64,000 nt of DNA from Bacteroidota bacterium (GTDB lineage Bacteria; Bacteroidota; Bacteroidia; B-17B0; Aurantibacillaceae). Positions 17,701 through 25,641 of the stretch are shown here, piece after piece. How positions within the stretch are numbered: position 1 is the stretch's first letter; each line of letters opens with the position of its first letter. A program made the translations under genes and the position numbers. Location of the stretch: the NCBI GenBank assembly GCA_025362395.1, contig JANYGK010000110.1, forward strand, positions 1 to 64,000. Direction: 5' to 3'. The notes below the pieces were generated by a model, which had not been told where the DNA came from, did no database searches, and saw nothing but the letters and a program-made list of their open reading frames with translations.

Positions 17701-19720
17701 GCATTTTCACCAGTTTAAAAATGACACGTATCAATTTGTAAAATACAAAAAGCCTCAGCGTAAATTTGATTTTGAAAACGACGTATCTTCCATCATGTGC
17801 AGAACCGGTTTTTTATCGGCAATAGGCTGGGACCAGATCATCTATTCTATAAACAGCTCGCAAATGGCTGTGTGGAGCTGCGCGCAAGACGGCTGGACAA
17901 TCGTTATTTTTGATTCAACAAGTGCCCAACCACGGCAAAGTGTTTCCGCAAATGCCCCCAACCCGGGCCCGGGGCCTTACGGTAATTGCCATTGCGACGG
18001 TACAAGACCCCTGTTTGCTTTTGATTTCGGCACCACAAATTATTGTGGTTTCGCCAATACATGGCAAACTGATTTGCTGACCTTACTTAACAACTTACCG
18101 GTTAATACAAAAGTACTGGCCTATTCCACTCAGGATCATCAGGCATCAACCTATTCTAACGCTTTGTACACTGCCTTCGAAAGTATTGGAAGTGCAAATA
18201 TACGAACGGTTGCCGACAGCCTTAGCATTGCCATTTTCGGAAAAAAAGGAAACAGTATCGGGCAGGCTCATGAGGTAGTGGCAACGCGTCACAATGATAT
18301 TGTTATTTTAAACGATTCTATAAAAACCAATTGGAGCAGCGGTTATATTGCTTCAGAAATTATAGGCCCCTCGGCAAAATGGAACAGCCTGCATTGGAAA
18401 CAAGTACCTTTAGAGCTGCCGAACAGGGATACTGTAATTTTAAAAGTAGTTGGTATTAAAGTAAACGGAACCAGGGATACGATTGCTTCTTTCACATCCA
18501 ATATAACGGATGTATATAATTTTGATACGTACGCCGACGCAGTGGTATATCCATATATACAATTAGTGGCCTTAATGAGAGATGATATATATAAAACACC
18601 GGCTCAGTTAAAAAGGTGGCAGGTACTATATGACGAAGCTCCCGAATGTGCCATTAACCCCAAAAAAGGCTTTGCAATAACCAATGATTCGTTACAACAG
18701 GGCGAAAAATTAATAGTAAATATACCGATAGAAAATATTAGCGTAAAGCCTTTTACCGACAGTTTAATTATAACATATTGGGTAGAAGATAAAGACCGTA
18801 TCAAACATTTTTTACCTCAAAAATTGAAACCAAAACCTTTTGTGCCCGGGCAGGTAATAATAGATACTATTGGTTTTGACAGTTACCAATACCCGGGACA
18901 GAATTATTTATGGATCGATGTAAATCCTCCCGCGCATATCAGATACCAAAAAGAACAATACCATTTTAATAATATTGCCCGCATTCCTTTTAAGGTAAAC
19001 AGCGATCATATAAATCCTTTACTGGATGTAACGTTTGACGGTACACATATTTTGAATGATGACATTGTTTCTTCCAAACCCCATATCCTGGTAACACTAA
19101 AAGACGAAAACCGCTACCTGGCTTTAAATGATACTTCTGACTTTGCCGTGTTTATAAAATATCCTGACCAAGCTTCCGAAAAAAGAATTTTCTTCGGTAA
19201 CGCGTTACAATTTACACCGGCTCAACTTCCCAACAATTCTTGTAAAATTGAATGGAAACCTGAGTTTGCCATAGACGGAAAGTATAAGCTCATTGTGCAG
19301 GCAAAAGACCGAACCAGCAATGTATCGGGTGACAATGATTACACGATAAATTTTGAAATCATAACCAAGCAAACCATTACGCAAGTTTTAAATTACCCAA
19401 ACCCGTTCAGCACTTCCACACGTTTTGTGTTTACACTGACCGGCAGTGAAACGCCTGATATTTTTATAATACAGGTAATAACCATTACAGGTAAAGTAGT
19501 AAGGGAAATTACAAAAAATGAGCTCGGCAATATTCACATAGGGCGCAACATTACAGATTACGCCTGGGATGGGCGAGACCAGTATGGGGATAAGCTTGCT
19601 AACGGGGTATACCTTTACCGCGTAATTACACGCTCTAATGGCAGCCTAATTGAAAAAAGAGAAACAGAGGCAGATTCTTACTTTAAAAAAGGAATAGGAA
19701 AACTCGTGATTATGAGGTGA
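14702..19720 (+). CDS. porU2: PorU2-like C25 (gingipain-type) cysteine peptidase / T9SS sortase
   Basis: The 1672-residue protein begins with a signal peptide (cleavage after NLQAQ). A propeptide-like beta region follows, then a C25 peptidase domain (about 400-800). Its His645 lies in TFFGHGSVSGF and its Cys675 in ANSCYSGDI, 30 residues apart as in gingipains and PorU. After the protease come a CARDB-like region (about 775-900) and long beta-rich modules. The tail (about 1560-1672) has YPNPFSTSTRF and AWDGRDQYGDKLANGVYLYR, a FlgD-like or T9SS C-terminal fold. The family removes the C-terminal signal of cargo and attaches cargo to lipid. PorU proper is about 1100-1300 residues, so this longer protein fits the PorU2 group. 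It is coupled to the PorV/PorQ gene and ends 4 bases from the convergent next gene. Confidence 0.8.
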   Translation: MIKRLFILCFLAVTVLNLQAQKYGNEWINYNQKHYRINIPKTGLYRIDSTTLANSGIPVSFINPKNFQLFIKGAEQYITIAGESDNVFNAGDYIEFYAEKNDGRFDSLAYTGLTRLPNPYISLFNDTNYAFLTWNASLTNRRTIPETDISFSGYTPADYYYSEIIHTSTNAYALAKVFIDVVSDPRYLAAEGYGFGIAQGQASQTPTTYAGIYPSSSLPVYIKAAYSGNSENYLAAGYDHELKLEYYDNTGNLVMLHDTTFFGFQQVNIEKQVSSTQFQNSSFVKATSVNNPLFSGINNSTVLHYLYLKYPQTPNFGATAEHSMYIDNSVSASKTFLDLQNVAVTGPAVFYDLTNHKYISTVVTGSNVKALIPNSATQKKCFLTTTGNINSVTSLAAVNQSGYFVNYRSSNPDSAYLIVSHKGLQQSANDYKAYRQTIDGGSHNVVLAYIDELYDQFAYGNKKNPLAIKNFCSYLSDSLPTPPKYLLLLGKSLKNEEVRFNATYWNASDLPTMGIPASDNLITSGIHGSASSAPFIPVGRISGKTNQQVINYLNKVKTHEADLKKTEPDDWHKHVIHFAGGTDLNQQQLFQNYLQSYSVTICDTLYGGKVFNFKKTTTAPIQITISDSVKRLIDYGASIITFFGHGSVSGFDQAIDDPNAYNNSGKYPLFIANSCYSGDIHTMGSNSTSENFTMIQDKGSIGFIASSSTGIVYPLNIYSSQLYRSLAYERYYSGIGDAVKNTCTKNAMIGDRLTEITSLEMTLEGDPSVKLNAFTKPDYQINNSSVYFDTQSYVDSIGINVVIKNLGKAIKDTFVVRVERYFATGDSSTYFRKIKAPYNLDTLHFNIIKDFDNGIGLNSFRVYIDSYNEISELSENNNSTTGTVDLFIPGGDVVPVYPYKYAVIPKVSQLTLKASTADPFAPATNYRIQLDTNDRFINPINSTLVNTAGDVVEWTVNLPLADSTVYFWRISKDSTLLTDSYKWRESSFQVIQNTSGWGQSHFHQFKNDTYQFVKYKKPQRKFDFENDVSSIMCRTGFLSAIGWDQIIYSINSSQMAVWSCAQDGWTIVIFDSTSAQPRQSVSANAPNPGPGPYGNCHCDGTRPLFAFDFGTTNYCGFANTWQTDLLTLLNNLPVNTKVLAYSTQDHQASTYSNALYTAFESIGSANIRTVADSLSIAIFGKKGNSIGQAHEVVATRHNDIVILNDSIKTNWSSGYIASEIIGPSAKWNSLHWKQVPLELPNRDTVILKVVGIKVNGTRDTIASFTSNITDVYNFDTYADAVVYPYIQLVALMRDDIYKTPAQLKRWQVLYDEAPECAINPKKGFAITNDSLQQGEKLIVNIPIENISVKPFTDSLIITYWVEDKDRIKHFLPQKLKPKPFVPGQVIIDTIGFDSYQYPGQNYLWIDVNPPAHIRYQKEQYHFNNIARIPFKVNSDHINPLLDVTFDGTHILNDDIVSSKPHILVTLKDENRYLALNDTSDFAVFIKYPDQASEKRIFFGNALQFTPAQLPNNSCKIEWKPEFAIDGKYKLIVQAKDRTSNVSGDNDYTINFEIITKQTITQVLNYPNPFSTSTRFVFTLTGSETPDIFIIQVITITGKVVREITKNELGNIHIGRNITDYAWDGRDQYGDKLANGVYLYRVITRSNGSLIEKRETEADSYFKKGIGKLVIMR

Positions 19721-19724
19721 TTAT

Positions 19725-20699
19725 TTATTTTACAATTAAATGGTCAAGCATTTTATCCTTTACCACAAAGGTTCTCATCATTTCAGAAGCCTCTTTTAAA
19801 ACATCCTGTTCTACCGTATTTTTTAATCCCATTATTGCCATTGCTTTTTCTTCCGCTTTAAGCTTTGTCACATTTTCTGTTACAAAAATAGCATCGCTTA
19901 ATTGTTTCATTTTCAATACAGAATCTTTTAACTTGCGGAGTTCATTAATTACAAAGCCTAAAGCAAAAAACGAATCCTTGTCAAACTCAATAACGACAGC
20001 ATTTTTTAATTTAGTCTCTACCTTATTAAATCGGGAATTAAGAACTTCTTTCGTAAAATAATTCAGCACATATTTTTTTCTCTTCCCTGATTTTTTAAGT
20101 TGAATTAATCCACGGAAAGCTTGCGCATACATGCTTAGCCACCTTAACTTACGGCGTATCTCATGCACCTGATCCTCAACTTTAGTAAAAGTATAATCCA
20201 CTTTTAAACTAAAATACAGGATCGCATCAATTTCTCCAACGAGGGCAAACTTTAACTCGTCACTATATTCCTTGTTATACTTTACTTCAAATTCTCCTAA
20301 TTTAGTATCAAAAGATTGCATTTTATTTTTAAACCAATCTTTAGCTAACAAGCGCTGATTTAATTTTTCGATATAATTATTAGTATTAACCGTAAAATAT
20401 TTTACAATTTCTTTAGAAACCTTTTTAGTGTTTTTGAACTCACTTTCTAAAATAGAATAGTCATCGATTTGACCTAAAACGTCTTCCAGTTTTTTAAATC
20501 GCTTATTCCATTTACCAAATAATTTTTCATCAAAAGCTTTGTCGTGTATACGTGTCAGAGCCTCTAACATAAAGAGTATTGTTCTGGCGTCGTTTTTATA
20601 CAACCATAACGCTGGATTTCTTTGTTTAGAAGCCTTGGCTAATAAAGTTTGGAGTTGGGTACTGTAAAATAAAAATGGGTTAAAGTCAGTCTTAGTCAT
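19725..20699 (-). CDS. Uncharacterised helical protein, possibly CHAD-like
   Basis: This is a 324-residue, lysine-rich, mostly helical cytoplasmic protein without signal peptide or membrane segment. Two halves have similar layout: a conserved-looking basic helix (NDARTILFMLEALTRIHDK near residue 36; VHEIRRKLRWLSMYAQAF near residue 178) followed by further helices. A basic helix repeated in two helical bundles recalls CHAD domains, which bind polyphosphate, but the match is weak by eye and the canonical histidine pattern is incomplete. Its start is 3 bases after the stop of the TPR-SpoIIE phosphatase gene, so the two are surely cotranscribed. It may act in the same signalling path. Function unknown. 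Confidence 0.75.
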   Translation of the reverse strand: MTKTDFNPFLFYSTQLQTLLAKASKQRNPALWLYKNDARTILFMLEALTRIHDKAFDEKLFGKWNKRFKKLEDVLGQIDDYSILESEFKNTKKVSKEIVKYFTVNTNNYIEKLNQRLLAKDWFKNKMQSFDTKLGEFEVKYNKEYSDELKFALVGEIDAILYFSLKVDYTFTKVEDQVHEIRRKLRWLSMYAQAFRGLIQLKKSGKRKKYVLNYFTKEVLNSRFNKVETKLKNAVVIEFDKDSFFALGFVINELRKLKDSVLKMKQLSDAIFVTENVTKLKAEEKAMAIMGLKNTVEQDVLKEASEMMRTFVVKDKMLDHLIVK

Positions 20700-20702
20700 A
20701 AT

Positions 20703-22694
20703 TTAAATTTTAATTCCTATAATACAAATATCATCTACCTGTTCTAAGTCGCCCTTCCATAATTCAATGGAATTATAAAGTTTCTGCTTAATTTGTTCGA
20801 GCGGTAAATGAGTGTTAGACAAAAGCAGTTCTTCTATTTGTTTATACTTAAATTTTTTGCCTTTAGGGCCGCCGAACTGGTCGGCATACCCGTCGGTTAG
20901 TGTAATAACAACATCGCCTTTCTCAAGCTCAAACGTATGTTCCTCAAACAGCTGAGTAGTATTATGTCCTACTCCTACAGGCATTTTATTGGTTTTTGAA
21001 ATTATTAATTCATTATTCCTGATAATATAAAAATTATTATTAGCGTTAGAATAGGTTAGGATTTTGTTATTAAGATCAAAACTGCATAAGCAGCAGTCCA
21101 TCCCATCCTTTGTTTCTAAAATACTATCTTCCGGGTTCAGTGCTTTAATAATTTCTTTTCGAAGTTGGTTTAAAACTGCTGCCGGACTTGATATTTTTTT
21201 TTCATTAACGATCTCATTTAAAAAATTAATTCCCATCATACTCATCATAGCTCCCGGAACTCCATGCCCGGTGCAATCTGCGGTCATTATCATAAATCGC
21301 TCTTCATGATTTAAGGCCCAATAAAAGTCGCCGCTTACAATGTCTTTCGGTTTAAATAAAATAAAGTAATCTGTAGTATGTCGTTTAAAATAATTATCGC
21401 TCGTTAAAATGCTTTGTTGTATGCGCTTGGCATAATTAATACTATCCGTTATTTCTTTGTTTTTTTCTTCAACCAACTCTTTCTGATGATTCACTTCTTT
21501 ATTAAACGCTTCCAAGTTTTGATTTGTTTTTTGTTTTAAGCGGTTATTCCTGTACAAAATAACCAATACAAAGCCAAGCGAAATAAGGCCTATTGAAGAG
21601 GCTGCCAGGTATATTTTTTTCTTTTGGTTTTCCGCATCATTCAATTTTTGTTTTTCTCCAAGTAGTTCAATCTCTTTTTGCTTCTTTTCATTTTCATATT
21701 TTGCTTCGGCATTTTTAACCTGTTGTATACTTTCATTATTTAAGGTGCTGTCGCGATAAATTTTATATTCTTTAAAATACTTAAGGCTGTTTTTATAATC
21801 ACCCGTTTTTTCGTAAATATTACTCAGGTATTCCGTTGCAAGCTCTAACGCCGGTATATCGCCTGTTTTTTTTGTATATTCAATGGCTTTACCAATCACT
21901 TTAAAAGCTTCTTCATACATTCCGTTAAAATCTAAAGCATTGCCAAGCTGAATGCACGCGTGTGATAACGTATAATCATCGTTCATCTTGTTTGCAAAAT
22001 ATACCGCATTCCTCGCCGCATCAAGGCATTTCTCTTTATTATTTGCGGCAAAGTAAATTTCAGAAAGAGAAATATAATTATTGGCTAAGCCACTTATATT
22101 ATCATGTTTTAAATTATAATCAAGGCATAAATTCACATAATACATAGCACTGTCGGGCTTATTTAAGCTTGTATAAATACCTGCTACATTACTGTAAGCT
22201 GCTATTGGTAACTTATTGGGATATGTTTTTTGTAAATACTCCGCCCCTAACAGGTAATATGACAATGCTTTTTTAAGTTCACCGGTTGTGCCATAAAGAT
22301 TTCCTAAGGAATTATAAATGGCCGCGTACATACCAAGCTGATTATATTTTTTAGCATACTTCAATCCTTCATGATAAAGGTCGAGGGCTTTGGGAACCCG
22401 GGCCATATCAGCATAAATTGCTCCCATCGTATTGCATATACGCGAGTATTTCTCCTCATAATGCAGCTTTTTTGCCAGCTCATAACTTTGTATCGAATAA
22501 TCAATTCCTTTTTTAAGATTTGTATACGCGATATTCCAAGCTATCTTGTCTAACAAAATTACTTTATTTGTATCTTGTTTAGCTGTTTTTAAAACCAGCA
22601 GACACGAATCCATATTGATGTTTTGTGAAAACGAGAGTTTCCAAAAAAACATGCAGTAAAGCAAAAGCCAATACTTTAAAATATTAAAGATCAT
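20703..22694 (-). CDS. TPR-domain sensor with SpoIIE/PP2C-type phosphatase output
   Basis: The 663-residue protein has a signal peptide or first helix (residues 1-23), about six TPR repeats in the periplasm (about 35-310) and a coiled coil. A transmembrane helix (about 358-380) leads to a second coiled coil and a C-terminal SpoIIE-type serine phosphatase (about 448-663). The phosphatase has the metal-binding motifs VSGDFYWAL, TADCTGHGVPGAMMSMMG and ITLTDGYADQ. Such proteins signal across the inner membrane and dephosphorylate an anti-sigma-antagonist-like partner. No STAS protein is encoded next to it; the following gene (19725-20699) is cotranscribed. A SiaB-like kinase is encoded 13 kb away (35729-36304). 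Confidence 0.9.
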   Translation of the reverse strand: MIFNILKYWLLLYCMFFWKLSFSQNINMDSCLLVLKTAKQDTNKVILLDKIAWNIAYTNLKKGIDYSIQSYELAKKLHYEEKYSRICNTMGAIYADMARVPKALDLYHEGLKYAKKYNQLGMYAAIYNSLGNLYGTTGELKKALSYYLLGAEYLQKTYPNKLPIAAYSNVAGIYTSLNKPDSAMYYVNLCLDYNLKHDNISGLANNYISLSEIYFAANNKEKCLDAARNAVYFANKMNDDYTLSHACIQLGNALDFNGMYEEAFKVIGKAIEYTKKTGDIPALELATEYLSNIYEKTGDYKNSLKYFKEYKIYRDSTLNNESIQQVKNAEAKYENEKKQKEIELLGEKQKLNDAENQKKKIYLAASSIGLISLGFVLVILYRNNRLKQKTNQNLEAFNKEVNHQKELVEEKNKEITDSINYAKRIQQSILTSDNYFKRHTTDYFILFKPKDIVSGDFYWALNHEERFMIMTADCTGHGVPGAMMSMMGINFLNEIVNEKKISSPAAVLNQLRKEIIKALNPEDSILETKDGMDCCLCSFDLNNKILTYSNANNNFYIIRNNELIISKTNKMPVGVGHNTTQLFEEHTFELEKGDVVITLTDGYADQFGGPKGKKFKYKQIEELLLSNTHLPLEQIKQKLYNSIELWKGDLEQVDDICIIGIKI

Positions 22695-22755
22695 TATTTA
22701 AAACTAACGGTTTTTTTGAAATAAACATAAACTTATTAAACTTAAATTTTATAAT

Positions 22756-22763
22756 TATCTTTG
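22756..22763 (+). promoter_or_regulatory. -7 promoter box for gltX
   Basis: TATCTTTG matches the Bacteroidota consensus TAnnTTTG exactly and ends 6 bases before the gltX ATG at 22770. This also argues against the TTG start three codons upstream, which overlaps the box. No clear -33 box at normal spacing. Confidence 0.45.
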
Positions 22764-22769
22764 CTTGCT

Positions 22770-24287
22770 ATGGAAAAAAAAGTCCGATTACGTTTTGCTC
22801 CCAGTCCAACGGGAGGCTTGCACATGGGGGGTGTACGCACCGCTTTATTCAGTTATTTATTTGCTAAAAAACACGGTGGCGATTTTGTGCTGCGCATAGA
22901 GGATACCGATCAAACGCGCTACGTGGAAGGTGCCGAAGATTACATTATCAGGTCACTGAAATGGTGCGGTATTGAACCTAATGAAGGCGTAGGTTTTGGC
23001 GACGGGCCGTATGCTCCGTATCGCCAAAGTGAAAGAAAAGAACAGGGCATTTATAAAAAATATGCCGATCAATTAATTGCTTCCGGTAACGCGTACCATG
23101 CATTCGATACTTCCGAAGAATTGGATGAAATGCGTAAACGCTTGGAGGCCGCTAAGGTAATAGCTCCACAGTATAACGCAGTGACGCGGCAGAACATGAA
23201 AAATTCATTAACGCTGCCTGAAGATGAACTAACAAAATTAATTGCCGGAGGAGCACCTTACGTTATTCGCTTAAAAGTGCCGCGTAATGAAGAAATCCGT
23301 TTTCATGATATTATCCGGGGCTGGGTTACCGTTAATTCTTCGCAGGTGGATGATAAAGTATTATTAAAAAGTGACGGCATGCCAACCTATCATTTGGCGC
23401 ACATTGTGGATGACATTGAAATGAAAATTACACACGCCGTGCGTGGTGAAGAATGGCTGCCAAGCGCACCGTCACATATTTTAATATACCGTTATTTAGG
23501 ACTGGAAGATCAAATGCCGCAATTGGCGCATCTTCCGTTGATATTAAAACCGGACGGGAACGGAAAATTATCTAAACGCGATAAATCAGGATTGCCGATG
23601 TTCCCTCTAAACTGGCATGATCCGCGTGATAAAACGGATTATATAGGTTATAAAGAATCAGGCTTTATGCCGGACGCATTTATTAATATGCTGGCACTTT
23701 TAGGTTGGAACCCGGGCGAAAACAGGGAAATTATGAGCAAGCAGGAACTGATAGAAAATTTTTCTTTTGAACGTGTTAATAAATCGGGCGCTAAATTTGA
23801 TCCCGAAAAAACCAAATGGTTCAACCAACAATATTTGCGTATGCAAACCGATGAACAATTAGCGGAGGCTGTAGCTCCTTTACTGGAATCAAAAGGCATA
23901 AAAAAAGACCGGGCATTTATCATTGAATTTTGCAGGCTTATAAAAGAGAAGGCACATTTTGTGAATGAATTTTATGAGTTAGGATCTTATTTTTTTGTGG
24001 CTCCCGCGATGTTTGATGAAAAAGTAATGGCGAAAAAGTGGAACGACACTTCTAAAGACATGTTTACAAAATTGATCGCTAAGCTTGAGTCACTTCCGGT
24101 ATGGGATGCACACACCTTACATGACGCTTTTCAGGCAGCACAAACAGATATAGGGAAATTAGATATGCAATTGTTACGGGTACTTACAACAGGTGTTGCA
24201 GGCGGCGCGCAACTGTTCGATCTTTTAGCATTACTGGGAAAAGAAGAGTCGTTAAACAGGTTAAAAAATTCTTTGGAAAAATTATGA
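22770..24287 (+). CDS. gltX: Glutamate--tRNA ligase
   Basis: This class I aminoacyl-tRNA synthetase of 505 residues joins glutamate to tRNA-Glu in the cytoplasm. The HIGH-type motif is PSPTGGLHMGG near the N-terminus. The KMSKS-type motif is KLSKR near residue 266, and the Glu/Gln-specific RIEDTDQTRY follows the first motif as expected. Length is normal for bacterial GluRS. ATG at 22770 is chosen over an upstream TTG (22761) because family members start MEKKVRLRFAPSP and because the TTG lies in the promoter box. The stop overlaps the tadA start (ATGA), so the two are translationally coupled. Confidence 0.97.
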   Translation: MEKKVRLRFAPSPTGGLHMGGVRTALFSYLFAKKHGGDFVLRIEDTDQTRYVEGAEDYIIRSLKWCGIEPNEGVGFGDGPYAPYRQSERKEQGIYKKYADQLIASGNAYHAFDTSEELDEMRKRLEAAKVIAPQYNAVTRQNMKNSLTLPEDELTKLIAGGAPYVIRLKVPRNEEIRFHDIIRGWVTVNSSQVDDKVLLKSDGMPTYHLAHIVDDIEMKITHAVRGEEWLPSAPSHILIYRYLGLEDQMPQLAHLPLILKPDGNGKLSKRDKSGLPMFPLNWHDPRDKTDYIGYKESGFMPDAFINMLALLGWNPGENREIMSKQELIENFSFERVNKSGAKFDPEKTKWFNQQYLRMQTDEQLAEAVAPLLESKGIKKDRAFIIEFCRLIKEKAHFVNEFYELGSYFFVAPAMFDEKVMAKKWNDTSKDMFTKLIAKLESLPVWDAHTLHDAFQAAQTDIGKLDMQLLRVLTTGVAGGAQLFDLLALLGKEESLNRLKNSLEKL

Positions 24288-24733
24288 TGGAATTATACTC
24301 CGACGATTATTTTATGAACGAAGCTTTGAAGGAAGCCCGGAAAGCCTTTCAGGCTCATGAAGTTCCTGTTGGTGCAGTTGTAGTAGCTAATAATAAAATA
24401 ATTGCGAGGGCGCATAATTATACCGAACGCTTAAATGATGTAACAGCACATGCGGAAATGCAGGCTATTACTTCTGCAGCAAATTACATTGGCGGAAAAT
24501 ATTTAAATGATTGTACTTTATATGTAACCCTTGAGCCTTGCATTATGTGCGCCGGTGCTTTACACTGGACACACATCACAAAAATAGTATATGGCGCAAG
24601 TGATGAAAAAAGAGGTTACACGCAGATTGGCCGAAATGTATTACATCCTAAAACCCTTGTTAGTAAAGGTATTTTAGGACATGAGTGTTCCGTCCTATTA
24701 AAAGATTTTTTTCAAACAAAACGAAAAATCTAA
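24284..24733 (+). CDS. tadA: tRNA adenosine(34) deaminase
   Basis: The 149-residue enzyme has the zinc-deaminase motifs HAE (His56, Glu58) and PCIMC (Cys86, Cys89), followed by GALHWTHITKIVYGA, typical of TadA. TadA converts A34 to inosine in tRNA-Arg(ACG), allowing wobble decoding of CGN codons. It starts inside the gltX stop codon, an unusual but logical pairing of two tRNA functions. The ATG at 24287 is equally possible as the start. Confidence 0.93.
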   Translation: MMELYSDDYFMNEALKEARKAFQAHEVPVGAVVVANNKIIARAHNYTERLNDVTAHAEMQAITSAANYIGGKYLNDCTLYVTLEPCIMCAGALHWTHITKIVYGASDEKRGYTQIGRNVLHPKTLVSKGILGHECSVLLKDFFQTKRKI

Positions 24734-24847
24734 CCGCAAAAAATTCAGAATTAAAGCAAAAAAAATTGTATAGTAATTTACATATAATAAACCTCTGCGG
24801 ACTTTGCAATACTACTTTGCAAGCTTGCGATTAAACCATATAACTTA

Positions 24848-25636
24848 ATGAATTTAGATCTTAAAAATAAACAAGCCATTGTTTGCGGAAGCACACAGGG
24901 CATAGGAAAAGCAATTGCCATGGAACTGGCAAATATGGGGGCTGCCGTAACATTGGTAGCACGTAATGAAGAAGCGTTAAAAGCTACAAAGCAGGAACTA
25001 AGTTGCGATGCAGGACAATTACATGCGTATTTATGCGTTGATTTTTCGAAGCCTGAAGAATTAAAACAAATTGTAGAGGCTTATTTACAACGCCAACCCG
25101 GTGTACATATTTTAGTAAATAACACCGGTGGCCCTCCTTCCGGGCCTATTGCCTCCGCCAAAACGGAAGAGTTTTTATCTGCCTTTAATAACCATTTAAT
25201 TTGTAATCATATATTAGCACAAGCCTGTATTGAACACATGAAAAACGCTAAATACGGCCGTATTATCAATATCATTTCAACCTCCGTAAAAGCACCGTTA
25301 CCAAACCTTGGCGTATCAAATACCATAAGGGCAGCTGTAGCTAATTGGAGCAAGACCTTAGCCAATGAGTTGGGTAAATTTAATATAACGGTTAACAACG
25401 TACTGCCGGGCGCAACAGCAACAGGCAGGTTAAAAACAATTATCGAAAATAAAGCAACAAAAACCGGTCATGCGCAAGAAGAAGTAACTAACGAAATGCT
25501 CGCAGAAATTCCGATGGGTCGTTTTGCGGAAGCCTCTGAAATAGCTAATGCCGTAGCGTTTCTGGCATCCCCGGCAGCGTCGTACATTAACGGCATTAAT
25601 TTACCGGTTGACGGCGGAAGAACTTCAAATCTGTAG
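24848..25636 (+). CDS. Short-chain dehydrogenase/reductase-like protein lacking the Tyr-Lys pair
   Basis: The 262-residue protein has the SDR fold with the nucleotide-binding GSTQGIGKA and NNTGG motifs and the C-terminal PVDGG motif. Where the catalytic YxxxK should be, it reads SNTIR (Ser157-Arg161, context LGVSNTIRAAVANWSK). The upstream serine region is ISTSVK. To my knowledge a ketoacyl-ACP-reductase-like SDR subgroup is known that lacks the usual tetrad, and this fits it. It may be a non-catalytic or altered reductase; substrate unknown. It stands alone 114 bases after tadA and its stop is 5 bases from the convergent next gene. Confidence 0.85.
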   Translation: MNLDLKNKQAIVCGSTQGIGKAIAMELANMGAAVTLVARNEEALKATKQELSCDAGQLHAYLCVDFSKPEELKQIVEAYLQRQPGVHILVNNTGGPPSGPIASAKTEEFLSAFNNHLICNHILAQACIEHMKNAKYGRIINIISTSVKAPLPNLGVSNTIRAAVANWSKTLANELGKFNITVNNVLPGATATGRLKTIIENKATKTGHAQEEVTNEMLAEIPMGRFAEASEIANAVAFLASPAASYINGINLPVDGGRTSNL

Positions 25637-25641
25637 CTCTA

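Noticed and set aside
24814-24834. TTGCAAGCTTGCG near 24818 as another copy of the 60362-60488 element
   Set aside because: Only about 9 bases agree with the arm and no second arm is present.
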